Shown: positions 46,187 through 57,518, counted from the stretch's first letter. The stretch is 62,000 nucleotides of DNA from Adiantum capillus-veneris (GCA_014529385.2 CM043943.1:97306355-97368354); one strand, 5' to 3'. Numbers and translations: made by a program. The notes: generated by a model not told the origin, from the sequence alone.

Positions 46187-46243
46187 TTATGGGATGCAAA
46201 CCCCAAGTTAAGCTACCCAAGGTATCCCACCTTTAAAAAATAA

Positions 46244-46735
46244 GGGAAAATTACCAAAATACCCCTCTAATTTGTGGAAATTCCCAATATACCCCTCAAA
46301 TTTCAAAAATTCCCAAAATACCCTTGTATCTACTTTCGTTGGATCTTCAAGATTTTCTAATCTTTATTCTTGTTTGACAATTGAGATCGGTTTTTGAGTG
46401 CTTAGCATGTAATTTTTTGCAAATTACCTCCCGAAAAAAAGGCAATTATGTCTAAAAATAATGAAGGAATTCATCTCCAAAGCCTACATAACCAGCTCAA
46501 ATTTTAGTTTTAGCATCCTGTATGGTAGACAATCACTCTTCTTACGAAAAGCTACAATTTTTTTTGTTTTTGGAGAAATTTGCTCTGACAAACAAGGGTA
46601 TTTTGGGAATTTTGGAAAATTTGAAGGGGATTTTGGGAATTTATGACAAATCATGGGGTACTTTGGGAATTTTGGAAATTTGAGGGGTATTTTGGGAATT
46701 TCCACAAATTAGAGGGGTATTTTGGTAATTCTCCC
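46244..46735. mobile_element. MULE-type MITE with 9-bp target duplication
   Basis: A 492-bp element with near-perfect inverted terminal arms of about 80 bp (left GGGAAAATTACCAAAATACC, right ends GGTATTTTGGTAATTCTCCC). It is flanked by an exact 9-bp direct repeat AAAAAATAA (46235-46243 and 46736-46744). A 9-bp duplication with long inverted ends is the signature of Mutator-like elements. No transposase is encoded. Extra imperfect copies of the GGGTATTTTGGGAATTT block extend the right arm inward to 46597. It lies about 400 bp upstream of the first recognised kinase exon, probably in an intron. Confidence 0.85.
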
Positions 46736-46904
46736 AAAAAATAAATACAGAAGAAATCTTCACGTTTGTTGCTTTGCTTAACTTTGTAGCAAGGCATTCT
46801 CTTTTTTTTTCTTTTTGCCCAAAATACACAGAATGTGAGTGGTTACAGTATTAATGCTCAAAAAATTTACAAGAAAAACTATGCTCCGTCCAAGCTCGGG
46901 TGTC

Positions 46905-47080
46905 ATAGGAGCCACGACAACACCAGCATGTCATGAAACGGATAACATGGGAGCCACCCAACCAAAAAGACAAGACCGACAACATAGATTGATATGGGAG
47001 CCACATGACCTAGAAGATAGACCGGATGACAAGGGAGCCACCTTGACACAAGTGTAGTGGCTAAACTGGGAGCCACCCAT
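46905..47080 (+). repeat. degenerate GGGAGCCAC minisatellite
   Basis: GGGAGCCAC or close variants at about 46907, 46948, 46995, 47033 and 47068, spacing 35-47 bp, with ATAG/GACAA words shared between. Confidence 0.55.
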
Positions 47081-47238
47081 TTGATGAAGAACATAGGGGA
47101 GATCGACTGTGGATGCCACTAGGCCAAACTGGCTACCACTTTTCCCAGACTGTCGACCAGAACGGTCGATGATAAAGCCGTAAGAGACTTAGAACACATC
47201 CCAAAAAGGAGTACCTAATTATTTAGTAAGGCTATGTT

Positions 47239-47519
47239 CACGCGAGTCTTAGTTATCAATTATTTGAACAGATAACTAAGTCTCATTCTTGGTCGCACGC
47301 AGAAAGTCACATTTAATGAGTAACTATGCCTACCCTTTGTAACTATGCCAATTTTGGCATAGTTGTGAAGTTCAAGGCATAGTTGGGAGGTTGAATGAAT
47401 AACTCAGGCCTTGCGTGACCATGCAAGAGGCTTAGGTGTTCATTTAATGCTTTGTCTAAGCATAGTGACAAAGCATAGTTGGCATAGTTATCTATAATTG
47501 ATAACTAAGCCTCGCGTGA
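47239..47519. mobile_element. hAT-like MITE
   Basis: Ends TTCACGCGAGTCTTAGTTATCAATTAT and, inverted, TCACGCGAGGCTTAGTTATCAATTAT. The interior holds many GGCATAGTT/AACTATGCC words in both orientations, like subterminal repeats. Possible flanking 8-mers (GGCTATGT and GGTGATAT) match at only 5 of 8 positions, so the superfamily is uncertain. A related element starts at 61934. Confidence 0.6.
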
Positions 47520-47899
47520 GGTGATATACTTAATGTTTTCCCATAGAAGCCATGATTGCATGCATCCTGCAAAATGCATGAGCTGCCATCATTATTCCTT
47601 GCAACTATACAAACTTTCTTTTACTCCCATATCCTTACTATTGGCAATGATACAATGGGAGTTGATTTCATGTGAGTAGGTGTTTCTTCACTATTGGCAA
47701 CATAGACCTATGGATGAAGCTAGAAATAATTGTGCAAGAGACAACCAAGGTCTTAACTCTACCGTTTATTATGGATGGATACATTTTTGTAGCATTACAT
47801 GCATTCACATTTGTGATGTTACAAGAGAGCGTCCATGAACAACTACCAAGGTCATCTAGCCGCACTCAAACCCATGTCTTTCTTAATCTTTGACTTGTC

Positions 47900-49400
47900 T
47901 TGCACCATAGATTCTTCACAATATAGGGAAATTTTGAAGTTTTTGACCTTACTCCTCAGGTGATCATCACGAAGGCTCTAGAGATTGTGCAAATGTATGC
48001 CATTGCGTCAGGTTTAAGTGCAATATTGAAAAATCTAAATTGATCTCCCTCTTAGAAGATGACTTATTCAATCCGGCAGTGTGGTTTGGGGAGATTGTTT
48101 CCAAAGGGATGTTGTTTAGGCACCTAGGAGCCCCTTTGGGGGTGGATATAACCCAAAAGCAAAGATTCTCATGGGTGTTGGATAAGATAAGGATCAAGTT
48201 GCGTAGGTGGGAGTATGTGATCCTCCCTTTTGTGAGCATATTGAAAGTGTCATCAATTTGTTTATACTCTAATGTATAGCATTTTATGGCCCGCTGCTTA
48301 AGATAGCCAAATGCAACTACAAGGAGTTCTTAAATTTGGTGAAAATATTCCTCTAGAAAAACAATAATAAAGACTCCCTGCCTTCGCAGTGGGAAAACTA
48401 GGAGGCCATAGCAAGGCCGGTGGGGCAAGGAGGTCTCGGAATTCTTAACCCTAGTACTCATGTGGATGCCCAATGTGCCAAGTTTGTGGTTGCAATCATG
48501 AAGCAAGAGCAAGCATGGGTTGTTATGAGAAAGGCCATGATGGACAATGTCAAATTGTACTCGCAAGACGGCCAGTTGAAAAGGCTAGATCTACACGACA
48601 AGTTTCTTGCGCCTTGGTGGTCTAACTTGAATCTTGTGGGCTTAACTGGCAAGCTGGCTCAAAAGTGCAATAGAGCAACAGAGGCCTTGGAATGGAGAGA
48701 GGTAACTACATACTTTCACAACTCAATGTCTAAGTGGTCCCCTTAGCTTTTTAAGGCAGGAAACGTCTTGTTGAACCCTACTTGGAGGGAGGTGGCCAGA
48801 AAGATGAACAACAAAGGACTCCAATGACTAGGCCAACTTTGGGACTACAATAGCAGTGAATGGAAAATATTGGACCAATTAGCCTCCCAGTTCAATCTCG
48901 ATGGGACTAAAACAATGATGGTAAATAGAGTCTTAGTTGCTACCTACCGACCTGCGAGTCGAGGTTTGATTGGAAAGCATGGAAGTGGCCCATAGACACA
49001 CTTTTGTAAACCACACACCAAGGAGGTGTGTGGCCCATAGACACACTTTTGTAAACCACACACCAAGGAGGTGTACAACATCCTCATGGTCTCAATAGAT
49101 TGGTTCTCCCCCTTGAGCAAGCAACGGGGCAAGCAATGGCCGGAGGCAAGATGAATAACAATTGTAAAGAACATCTGGTGCCCACAATGGCCACTTAGAA
49201 TGAAGGTCTTTGTATGGAAGGTACTTTGGTGGGCCTTGCCAACTAGGGTGAAGGTTCTAGCTAGAAGTATTGGTCCAGATAGATGCCCGCAATTCAGATC
49301 AGCAAGTGAGAACCTCCCCCACCTTTTCAAGGACTTCCCGCGGATCTGTGGCCTGGCAGGAAAGACATGCAAGTGGGTTCAAAATGTTATATTTTTGGCA
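47900..49400 (+). pseudogene. LINE remnant: RT end and zf-RVT domain
   Basis: Frames show ALEIVQMYAIASGL with a shift into CNIEKSKLISL near 48030, then RHLGAPLGVDITQKQRFSW and KLRRWEYVILP (48100-48230), GQGGLGILNPSTHVDAQ near 48420, and a zinc-binding domain MKVFVWKVLWWALPT...HLF at 49200-49330. These are the C-terminal half of a plant L1-like ORF2. It is related to the minus-strand copy at 42786-43900. Several stops; the endonuclease and 5' half are absent. Confidence 0.78.
48984..49073 (+). repeat. 45-bp exact tandem duplication in the LINE
   Basis: GTGGCCCATAGACACAC... occurs at 48984 and 49029. The length is a multiple of three. Confidence 0.9.
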
Positions 49401-49464
49401 TCTCAAGTGAACTGCCCAATGTCCATTATTTATTTGGTCTTTCTAGGTATTTATTCTACTTATT

Positions 49465-49571
49465 TGTCAATGTCTAGAAAGGGCAATTTAATGAGGTTGC
49501 TATATAAGCAACCCCTTACCTCCATTGTATACACATTCAATTATTCATTGTAAAGGTTGATTGGTTCAGGA

Positions 49572-49610
<39 letters not shown>

Positions 49611-49646
49611 TTTGGTCTCTAAGCTTCCACATCATTGACTTTGACA
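49465..49646 (+). repeat. copia-type short LTR (182 bp)
   Basis: Starts TGTCAATG and ends TTTGACA, giving the terminal inverted repeat TGTCAA/TTGACA. TATATAAG at 49501 is the TATA box; (CT)18 lies at 49573-49608. The primer site follows directly. The LTR is overlapped upstream by or inserted next to the LINE remnant. Confidence 0.7.
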
Positions 49647-49658
49647 TGGTATCAGAGC
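49647..49658 (+). promoter_or_regulatory. primer-binding site, initiator-Met tRNA
   Basis: TGGTATCAGAGC directly after the LTR. Confidence 0.88.
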
Positions 49659-49944
49659 CCTTGGTGGAGCTTTGTGCTTGAAGGCCTTGGACATGGAGGA
49701 ACGGCCCTGAATAGAAGAGAAGGTCCATGAAGACTTCCCCCTCCTCACAGGAAACTTTTCCCCTAGCATTCTAAACTGTTGCACATAGTCGGCATCCAAC
49801 CTCACCACCACTTTACCTCCAGTATTTCAAAACACTGCCGCTCAACGACATCGATATCCATATGTGCTAACGTTTTGAAACGCTTTCGGTTCACTCCATC
49901 GACGACCTCTCCTTCTTGTGCGCTTAGGTAGTGATAGCGACTGT

Positions 49945-49977
<33 letters not shown>

Positions 49978-50565
49978 ACCCTTTATTTTGAATAACGTTT
50001 TAAAACGCTCCTTGTTCACTACGCAAGTGACCCCTTCTTCATTGGCTGGCGATACCCTCTTGATTGACCATTGTTTTAGAACATTGTCACCCACTTCTCC
50101 ACTCCGCTTTTTCTTTCCTTTGTGCATTATGACACTACCTTTTGTTGGAAGGCTTGGAAATTGTCAAAGGGCACCCAAGGCTTCCAAGGTGCTTTGACCT
50201 CTGCTTTGGGATACGAAGAGGCAGAGTTTGCACCTTAAGAGAAGGATGGTGGATTTTGCAGAGACACTTAGAAATAGCTTAGGAGTGGACCGGCCTTAAA
50301 AACTGGAACGGCTTGAAGATTTTGTGCCTTGGGTTCATGTGGCCACCTTTGGAGTGCGAGAAGGATCCCCCTAGTTCCAGATCTTGCAACTTCAGCATGC
50401 CCCCCCCTTGCTCGAGCGCGAGTGACGACAACGACCAAAACCAACAAGTGGCTATGGATAGTGGATCCACCGTCCAGTTAGTGGCCTATGCAATGAAATA
50501 GTTCTCAAGGAACCCGACAAATTTTTTGGTTCAAATTTGTGAAGTCAAAAGAAAATGGTGGAATA
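49659..50565 (+). pseudogene. leader and gag start of the copia element, truncated
   Basis: The leader contains a pure C30 run (49948-49977) and C/T-rich sequence. Near 50510-50545 one frame reads EPDKFFGSNL, stop, SQKKMVE, which looks like the copia Gag start (KF-G-N, W-KKM) with its Trp turned into a stop. The sequence ends at 50565, where the LTR remnant of the next gypsy element begins. No later copia part is found. Confidence 0.5.
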
Positions 50566-50718
50566 AATACCAAAAGGGGTGCCAATCTTTGGGGTCAATA
50601 CCTCTTGGCATAACTACGCCGGGCCGTGTAGTCTCTCTTTTATTCTATCACTTAAATTGAAGTGAATCTCTGTTGTGTCGCGACAGAATCTTGACTTGGG
50701 GTGTCCAAGTTTGCTACA
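50566..50718 (+). repeat. 5' LTR remnant (last 153 bp)
   Basis: Matches 56556-56710 (CCAAAAGGGG, CTTGACTTGGGG, end GCTACA). The first 380 or so bases of the LTR are missing at the junction with copia sequence. Confidence 0.85.
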
Positions 50719-50783
50719 GTGGTATCGAAGCACGACCAATTTCTCTTCTACAGGGAAATCCGATCCCTTAATTTGCGACACTT

Positions 50784-52360
50784 ATGGATTCCAAGAAGAA
50801 TCAATCGACTTCTTTTGCATCTGTTGATTCAGGAGGAGATCACACAGAAGATTTAAATGACTTAATAGAGGAAGAGTACAGGCCACCTCGGCCTACTCAG
50901 TACGAACTTCAAGAGATGGAACGTTGACAGCAGCAGGTTGACGAGTGCACAAAGCAGATGATTAAATTTTTAAAGACCCGAGTTTGCAAAATTTCTCAGC
51001 AATCCATCGCTTAAGTGCAGACTCAGTGGCAGAAAGCCACCGAACCACCAAACAAACCGGGAATCAAGAAACTTCCTTCTCCGAGGATGTTTATAGAAAA
51101 ATAACTTCAAGAGGTGGTTCAAACTCTGATTAGTCAGTTTTTGGACACCCAAAATCAATCCATAAAGCAAGTGAAAAAGCAAGAAGGGGGCTAATTACCC
51201 TGGTTATTTGGGCCGTCAATATTCTTTTGCATCTGCAAGAAAGCAGAAGAAGCATGTACGGTTTGAAGGACTACCCAGTTCTTCTTCTTCCTCTTCTTCT
51301 GACAATTCTTCTAGCTCTTTGGACTCGAGCAAGGAGGACAAAAAGGGCAACAAGCGAAGCAAAAAGCAAAGCTTCGAAAAGGGCAAGAAAAAGGCAAAGA
51401 AACCCAGAGTTCGCCTAGTTTTTGACAGCTCTACAAAGGAGTCCTCCTCTGACAATTCGGACTCCGATGCCCATATGTTTTATGCAAAGAAGAAGCACTT
51501 TTACAGAGCCAACCAATATGAATTCCTCGAAGACAAGAGCAAGAAACAAAAGAATTTAAAGAAGGTGGACAATCGCTAAAATTTGAATCCTTCTCTGGAT
51601 TCGGAGATGCTCCGAGGGCTTTGGCCTTCAGGGCTGCATCTTTTCTCAAAGGAAATGCTCAAACATGGTGGTTCACTCTTCTTCTGAGGAAAGAACCTCC
51701 AATCAAGTGGTTGAAATTCAAAAGGCTCTTTATTTCTTCTTGATTGACCTGAGAGTACAAACGAGATAAATGAACTGCTTGGAACCATCTTCAGATGACC
51801 AAGGGAGATTCTCTAGACGCTTATTGTTGCGAGAGATTTTGGGACTCTTTTCTACCAACCTCTTCATTTAAGAAGGTCACCTTTAAGGAATAGATTGAGT
51901 GGTTTTGCTGCGGACTCCCTGCAGAGATCCGAGACTACTGCCTTCAACAAAAGTCAAACTCTATCCAAGAATTAATGGGTCATGCAAAATGAGGTTTCTC
52001 AATACATTTGGGAAATTTGACTTACCCCACTGATGAGATTGTGACTCAGAGAACTTGACAGACCTCCAACAATGAAAGTAGAAATAAAAAGAGTCCCCAA
52101 GAAAAGAAGGATAAGGATGCAGAACCCCAACTGACTCTTCAAGAAAGAGCTAACTATATCAGAGAGAGAAAGTGTTTTGGTTGCGGGGAACAAGGGTACA
52201 TCTCTGCAAAGTGCCAGAAAAGGGCATTGCAAGGACAGACTGAAGACAGGCCAGAGAGTTCTAGAGCACCAGAGGAACGTGGGAAAAAAGGCAAGATGAA
52301 AACAGGACTGGTACCAGATTGCATGGGTACTGACCCAAGCCTGGTTAATGAAAGTACATA
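50784..52360 (+). pseudogene. gag of the chromovirus
   Basis: Starts MDSKKNQSTSFASVDSGG and runs to TGA after ELQEMER near 50925. A Ser-run and Lys-rich part (51208-51579) is open. The gag core (around FKGNAQTWW-like coding, 51580-51980) is spread over frames with stops. A zinc knuckle near 52170-52215 reads CFGCGEQGYISAKC, with His replaced by Tyr. Gag packages RNA. This copy is dead. Confidence 0.75.
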
Positions 52361-52389
52361 ACTTTGTCGAGCTTGGGGAAAAGTGAAAG

Positions 52390-52840
52390 ATCAAGAAGCC
52401 CTGAATCTCTTTGATAGAGGAGCCAAGACCAACTTCATTTCACCTGAATTGGCATCGCGGCTTGAGATTACACCCAACAGGATGGAACCACCAGTAGAGG
52501 CAGTTTTAGCGGCACCCAATAGGACATATCCATTACACCTGTAATTGGAAAACTTAGGTTGCATTGTCAGGGGTATTACATAATGCTGAACAATTGTACT
52601 TGATGTAAAATTGAAGGGCGAGTCCGTCCCTATTGTATCGGCTTTGGCCATTTCCAAATTAACGAAATCTAGTCTCTTTGTTTACTCAATCTACTTGAAA
52701 GAGTTAAATGATGAACACAGAACGAACATGCCTGAGCTTGACAAAGAACGCCAATATTTTCTCCACACACATGCTGATTGTTTCTCTGAGGGCCTGCCAG
52801 GCGAGTTGTCCCATCTCGTCCTAAGGATCACACCATTGAT
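52390..52840 (+). pseudogene. protease of the chromovirus
   Basis: The motif LFDRGAKTNFIS near 52405-52440 corresponds to the aspartic protease site, with Arg where Ser/Thr is usual (DRGA). The Asp is kept. Downstream the frame is broken near 52545-52590, then continues openly as SKLTKSSLFVYSIYL. Confidence 0.65.
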
Positions 52841-53920
52841 ATGATTCCTGGAAGCACACCACCGAACGAGCCACCTTATCATGTTAGCCAAGCCCAGAAT
52901 GAAGAGATCATGAACCAAGTGAAAGACCTTCTGGAAAAGGGTCTTATCCAATCGAGTACTTCACCATATTGCTCGCCGATGTTGTTGGTATTAAAAAAAG
53001 ATGGATCTTGGAGAATGTGCATTGATTACAGAGCTCTCAATAAAATCACTATCAAAAACAGATTTCTGATTCCAAGGATAGATGATATTTGTGACCCACT
53101 TCAGGGATCCTCTTGTTTCAGCAAGATTGATTTGAAAAGCGGATATCATCATATCCGAATCGCTCCAGGTGATTTCTACAAGACAGCCTTTTGGGCAAGT
53201 TTCACTTTGTATGAATTTTTGGTGATGCCTTTTGGCCTTACCAATGCTCCAACGACTTTCAATTGAATGATGGATAGGATTTTTCGAGAGTACCGATCTT
53301 TTGTCGGCACTTTGTTTGATGACATTATAGTCTTCTCCAAGGATGAAGCAGAACATTGACACCATCTACTATACAGGTCTTTCAGGCATTGCGTGATCAC
53401 AAGTTAGTTATCAATGCCGGAGATACACTTTTTGGGACACATTGTCTCAGCAACAACAGGAGCACAGATGGACCCGACCAAGATTGAGATTATACGTGAT
53501 TGGCTAGATTTGAAGAATGTTCGTTAGGTTAGAAGCTTTTGGGCTTGTGTTCTTACTACCAGCGGTTCATTCGAAAGTTTGCTGAGGTGGCTTCCCCTTT
53601 GCACATATTGACACAAAAAAGAGTCCCTTTCTCATGGGGACTGACAGAGGTGACTGCCTTTTAAACACTTAAAAGAAAAATTGACTATTGGACCAGTGTT
53701 GACTTTGTCGGATTTGCAAAAGTCATTTGAAGTATATTGTGATGCTTCTGGTTTTAGTATGGGAGAGGTCTTAATACAAGGCCATATCATTGCCTTTGAA
53801 AGCCGATTGTTTTCAAGGCCAAAATTGACAACACAAATTTATGAGAAAGAGCTTTTGGCAATGATCCATGCTCTTCTTCAGTGGCGACATTACCTACTCG
53901 GAGCCAATTTCACAGTCTTC
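52841..53920 (+). pseudogene. reverse transcriptase and RNase H of the chromovirus
   Basis: The 141-codon open piece 52841-53266 has [59 protein letters not shown] and [12 protein letters not shown], then TGA. The catalytic LFDD follows near 53320 in the same frame. RNase H CDASGF and ESRLFSRPKLTTQIYEKELLA are at 53730-53870 in another frame. Stops and shifts lie between. Confidence 0.82.
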
Positions 53921-54242
53921 TCACTGATCATCAGAATTTAGACTATTTCTTGTCACAAAATCAGCTTTCAAGAAAGTAGATGTGGTGGGCTAACATCTTG
54001 TCACAGTTTCACTTCTAGATTGTCCATGTTCAAGGACAAAAAAACTTGGTGACATATGCATTGTCTCGGAAGACCCTAGTCTTGGTTATTTCCGCGATTC
54101 ATCATAGAAGCTTCAAGGACATGGTTGATCAGTATGCCACAAGTCGTCACTTGAATACAAAATGGGGAGGTATTAGCGGGATATTCCATACAGGATGGCT
54201 ACTTGATGAAGAAAATGATCAATGTTGTGCGTCACATAGCCG

Positions 54243-54960
54243 TTGAGGGAAAAGGTTCTGACTGAGTGCCATTGTCCACCTTTTATGGGTCACCGTGGCA
54301 TCGACACCACCTTGAAAGGTGTGGAGTGTTACTTCTTTTGGTCGAGACTCAAGAAAAATGTGGACGATTTTGTACACAGTTGTTTAGTAAACCAAAAGGT
54401 CAAGTTTAACAGGTGCAGGGATTGTTACAACCTTTACCCATTCCCACCCGCCCTGGGAAAGTATTGCAATGGATTTCATTTTTGATCTCTCGAAGACATA
54501 GAGTGGGTATGATGGCATTTGGACTGTTATCAATACATTTAGCAAGCAAGCTCACTTCATTCCAGTGAAGAAAATAGTGAAGCTGGATCATTTAGTAAGA
54601 CTGTTCATTGCACATATTTTTAGACTACATGGCATGCTTGAGACAATAGTCTCCAACAAAGATCCCCGATTCATCAATTTGTTTTGGAGGGCTATTTGGG
54701 AGAACATTGTCACACGGTTGCAGTTCTCATCATCATTCTACCAGCATCCAGATGGGCAATCTGAGATTGCAAATTTAGTTGTACTGAATTTATCGAAATC
54801 TTATATTTCTGACCAGAAGAATAAATGGGAAATTTTTTTCCCTTGGTCAAATTTGCCTACAATAACACGATCCACTCTTCGACGGGGAAGGCGCCATTTG
54901 AGATCATTGAAGGTGCTCCGAAGGTTCACCCTTCCTTAGCACTAAAGCTAAGATTTTGGA
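54243..54960 (+). pseudogene. integrase core of the chromovirus
   Basis: HHCC domain PPFMGHRGIDTTLKG...HSC, in which the last Cys is replaced (CLVNQ). The DDE core reads FSKQAHFIPVKK, Asp in VSNKDPRF, YQHPDGQSEIANLVV with Glu kept, then FAYNNTIHSSTGKAPFEI in another frame. It is split by at least three shifts. Confidence 0.75.
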
Positions 54961-55069
54961 AGCCGACTAGGACACAAGGGACTTGGACACTGCTTTGCCA
55001 AGGTTCGGGAGGCTTTAGCAAAATCTCAAGAACGACATAAAAAGGCAGCAATATCGACATCGACGAGAT

Positions 55070-55489
55070 TTGAAATTAAAGGAAGACGATTTGGTGCTCT
55101 TACATTTTGAGAAGGCACGCCTAAGAAAGAAAAAGAGAAAGGAGCGGTTTTTTCTAAAGCTTACCATGAGGTATTATGGCCCTTTCCAATTAAAAGAAAA
55201 GGTAAATGATGTCTCCTTTAGACTCAAGATGCCCAATACTTGGAATATTCTCAATGCATTTCATGTGAGTCTATTGAAGCCTTTTAAAGGTGATGTGCCC
55301 GATGATGGGGAGCGTGATGAGCCACCCGAAGTGGAGAAAAGCGAGGAGATACTCGTTCCAGAACAGATTTTGGCACACAAAGACCGAAAGATAAAAGGTA
55401 AAGTGATTAGGCAGTTCTTGGTTAAATTCAATAACTATCCTGCATCGGATGCGAAGTGGATGGAGGAGGAGGACCTAGAAGATACTTAG
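55070..55489 (+). CDS. integrase tail and chromodomain (open 139 codons)
   Basis: RYYGPFQLKEKVNDVSFRLK and FHVSLLKPF are the gypsy integrase tail. About 35 residues further on, VPEQILAHKDR...FLVKFNNYPASDAKWMEEEDL is a chromodomain, which in chromoviruses steers integration to modified chromatin. It ends with TAG at 55487. The start is the first ATG in an open frame, not a natural start. Confidence 0.85.
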   Translation: MKLKEDDLVLLHFEKARLRKKKRKERFFLKLTMRYYGPFQLKEKVNDVSFRLKMPNTWNILNAFHVSLLKPFKGDVPDDGERDEPPEVEKSEEILVPEQILAHKDRKIKGKVIRQFLVKFNNYPASDAKWMEEEDLEDT

Positions 55490-55755
55490 ATTTTGGAACT
55501 TTACCTTGAAGCATTTGGTTTAGCATAGTCTACGATAGAACCCCGAATTCAGCGAGGGTGAATCTAGTGCAGTGGGTTTGCACAAGAGGGGAGTCACTCC
55601 GCTCCTTTGTCAACAGATTACCCCAATTTTGAATAGAGTCACTGATGTCCTCTTTGGGTTTCAGGGATACTAATGGGCTGAGTAGTATTCTGCTGTATGA
55701 CTTTATCACAAGAATTCCCAAAAATGAAAATGATTGCTTTGTCCTTGACTTGTTT

Positions 55756-55877
55756 GAGTGCAAGAACTAAAAGACGAAATGACTGTAGCATTACAATCTC
55801 ATCAATCTCTATAGATGAGTGCAAGAACTAAAAGACGAAATGACTGTAGCATTACAATCTCATCAATCTCTATAGAC
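55756..55877 (+). repeat. 61-bp tandem duplication, nearly exact
   Basis: GAGTGCAAGAACTAAAAGAC... at 55756 and 55817 with one mismatch, so recent relative to the host element. Confidence 0.92.
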
Positions 55878-56174
55878 ATGATTGCAGTAAGGATTAGTTA
55901 ATTGGACATCCGTGAGGTCCGAAATGGATATAGATGCGATTACTAAATACATTGCCGATGGTCATGGTCTAAGATTTGGAATGAATTTGTTTGTAATTTT
56001 TCATGTGATGTCAAAGTGATGTCCTGTGATGTGACTGTTGTTTTGTACAAGTGCTAGATGTCTCGTGTCTAGTGTGTCGGTGCTAACAGTCAATGTCTAC
56101 TAAGGCAATTTATGGCTTCTGTCTGTTTTGTAGGCATAATCGAGGGCGATTACAATTCTTTCAAGAGGGGGGTA

Positions 56175-56212
56175 TATCACAAACTGGTGACATGGCAGAG
56201 CCACCCGGACAT

Positions 56213-56250
<38 letters not shown>

Positions 56251-56710
56251 CCTGCGGGCTGCTTGAAAAATATGCCGAGACAGGCTGACGTGGAAGACGG
56301 TACGGACAGTCAATACATGGCAGCATACGGATTTTTTTGCAAATTATGTTGACTGTTTTTAGCAGCTTTTGAAAACCAATAGCTTTTGGAGAAGTTTTCT
56401 TTTGAGTTGAAAACTTTTGGGGCTCTCCTTTTGGGCATCCCTTGTAAGAATAAATAAGCCCAAGGCACTCACTCTGCAAGGGATCTAGACGCAGAGACTA
56501 AGGATGAGCACCCACGGGCTCAATTGTACTTTGCACACATATTAATATAAACATGAATACCAAAAGGGGCGCTAGTCTTTGGGCCCAATACCTCTTGGCA
56601 TGGAACTATGCCGGGCCATGTAGTCTCTCTTTTGTTCTGTTAGTTAAATTGAAGTGAATCTTTGTTGTGTCATGGTAGAATCTTGACTTGGGGTATCCAA
56701 GTTTGTTACA
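56175..56710 (+). repeat. 3' LTR of the chromovirus
   Basis: Begins TATCACAAAC (expected TG now TA), ends GTTTGTTACA, 536 bp. It holds an AC run at 56215-56246 and the segment shared with the 5' remnant. Confidence 0.8.
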
Positions 56711-57160
56711 CCATCTTGATAAACACCATCGATGTCCATGCTAGTGCAGAATCACAAAGGAAGAGGTAAGAACCCCCCAAAAAACCACTGCTAATGAGGG
56801 TGTGACATGGCCCTATTTTAATACCCCAAATATCTATCAACCCTGATGGATCGCGATCCGCGTCCAGAAATGGATTGCAATTCAAAATCTTGGCCTGGTC
56901 CTTCCAAAATAACTGACGACACACTGACGCTCACCCTACCTCCTTCAGAAGAGTGTGCAACCCTTCCAAAGCACTGGGAGATTCTGGTCACTCTTTGGAG
57001 AGATGGATCGTGATTCGAGGACATGGATCCCAATTAGTGGTCAACTACCAATCAACGAATCATTTTCGGCTTATAAGAAACGTCAAATTATGTCCGCAAC
57101 GCTCACCAAGGGACCAGCATAGCCTTGTTCGATGACACACAACAAAAGGACCTCGAGCAA
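56711..57160. other. no recognised gene
   Basis: 450 bp with overlapping short frames on both strands, none recognised. Confidence 0.5.
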
Positions 57161-57383
57161 TGAAGAGTGTGTGTGCACGCAAGTGTGCATGCGCGATGCA
57201 GATGTGGTGCGGTGTGTTCATGCAAGGAGGGAAGAGGGAGAGAGTAGACTGTGTGTGGGTGTAGTAGGACTCAAATGAGCCACTCCTTATTTTTGGTATA
57301 ATATGGACAAGAATAAGGTGAGTAGTGGGTGGGCACCCATAGCCCGGGCGATTGGGCAAGGCATAGATGCCTTTACCCCAACA
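57161..57383 (-). repeat. 3' LTR of the minus-strand copia
   Basis: About 80% identical to 61005-61201, with extra bases in the GTGTGCATGCGCGATGC part. Confidence 0.8.
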
Positions 57384-57518
57384 ATATCCCACTTTAAAGC
57401 ATATGTGCCGATAAATGGGTCCTACTAGCTAAACTACTAGTATGTACAAGAAAACAGGTGAGAGACTCTCTCAACCTATGCCCACTAGCTCGCTCAGCCG
57501 ATCTACATGTAGCCGTAT

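Larger units (their letters stand above)
50566..56710 (+). mobile_element. chromodomain Ty3/gypsy element (chromovirus), 5'-truncated
   Basis: 5' LTR remnant (50566-50718), Met-like primer site (TGGTATCGAAGC at 50720), gag, protease, RT, RNase H, integrase with C-terminal chromodomain, polypurine tract (AAGAGGGGGGTA) and a full 3' LTR (56175-56710). The shared parts of the two LTRs differ at more than 10% of positions, so it is much older than the Tat element. Many stops, several at possible CpG-decay sites. Confidence 0.88.

Noticed and set aside
49924-50197. Poly-Pro / poly-Gly frames
   Set aside because: Products of the C30 homopolymer in a retroelement leader.
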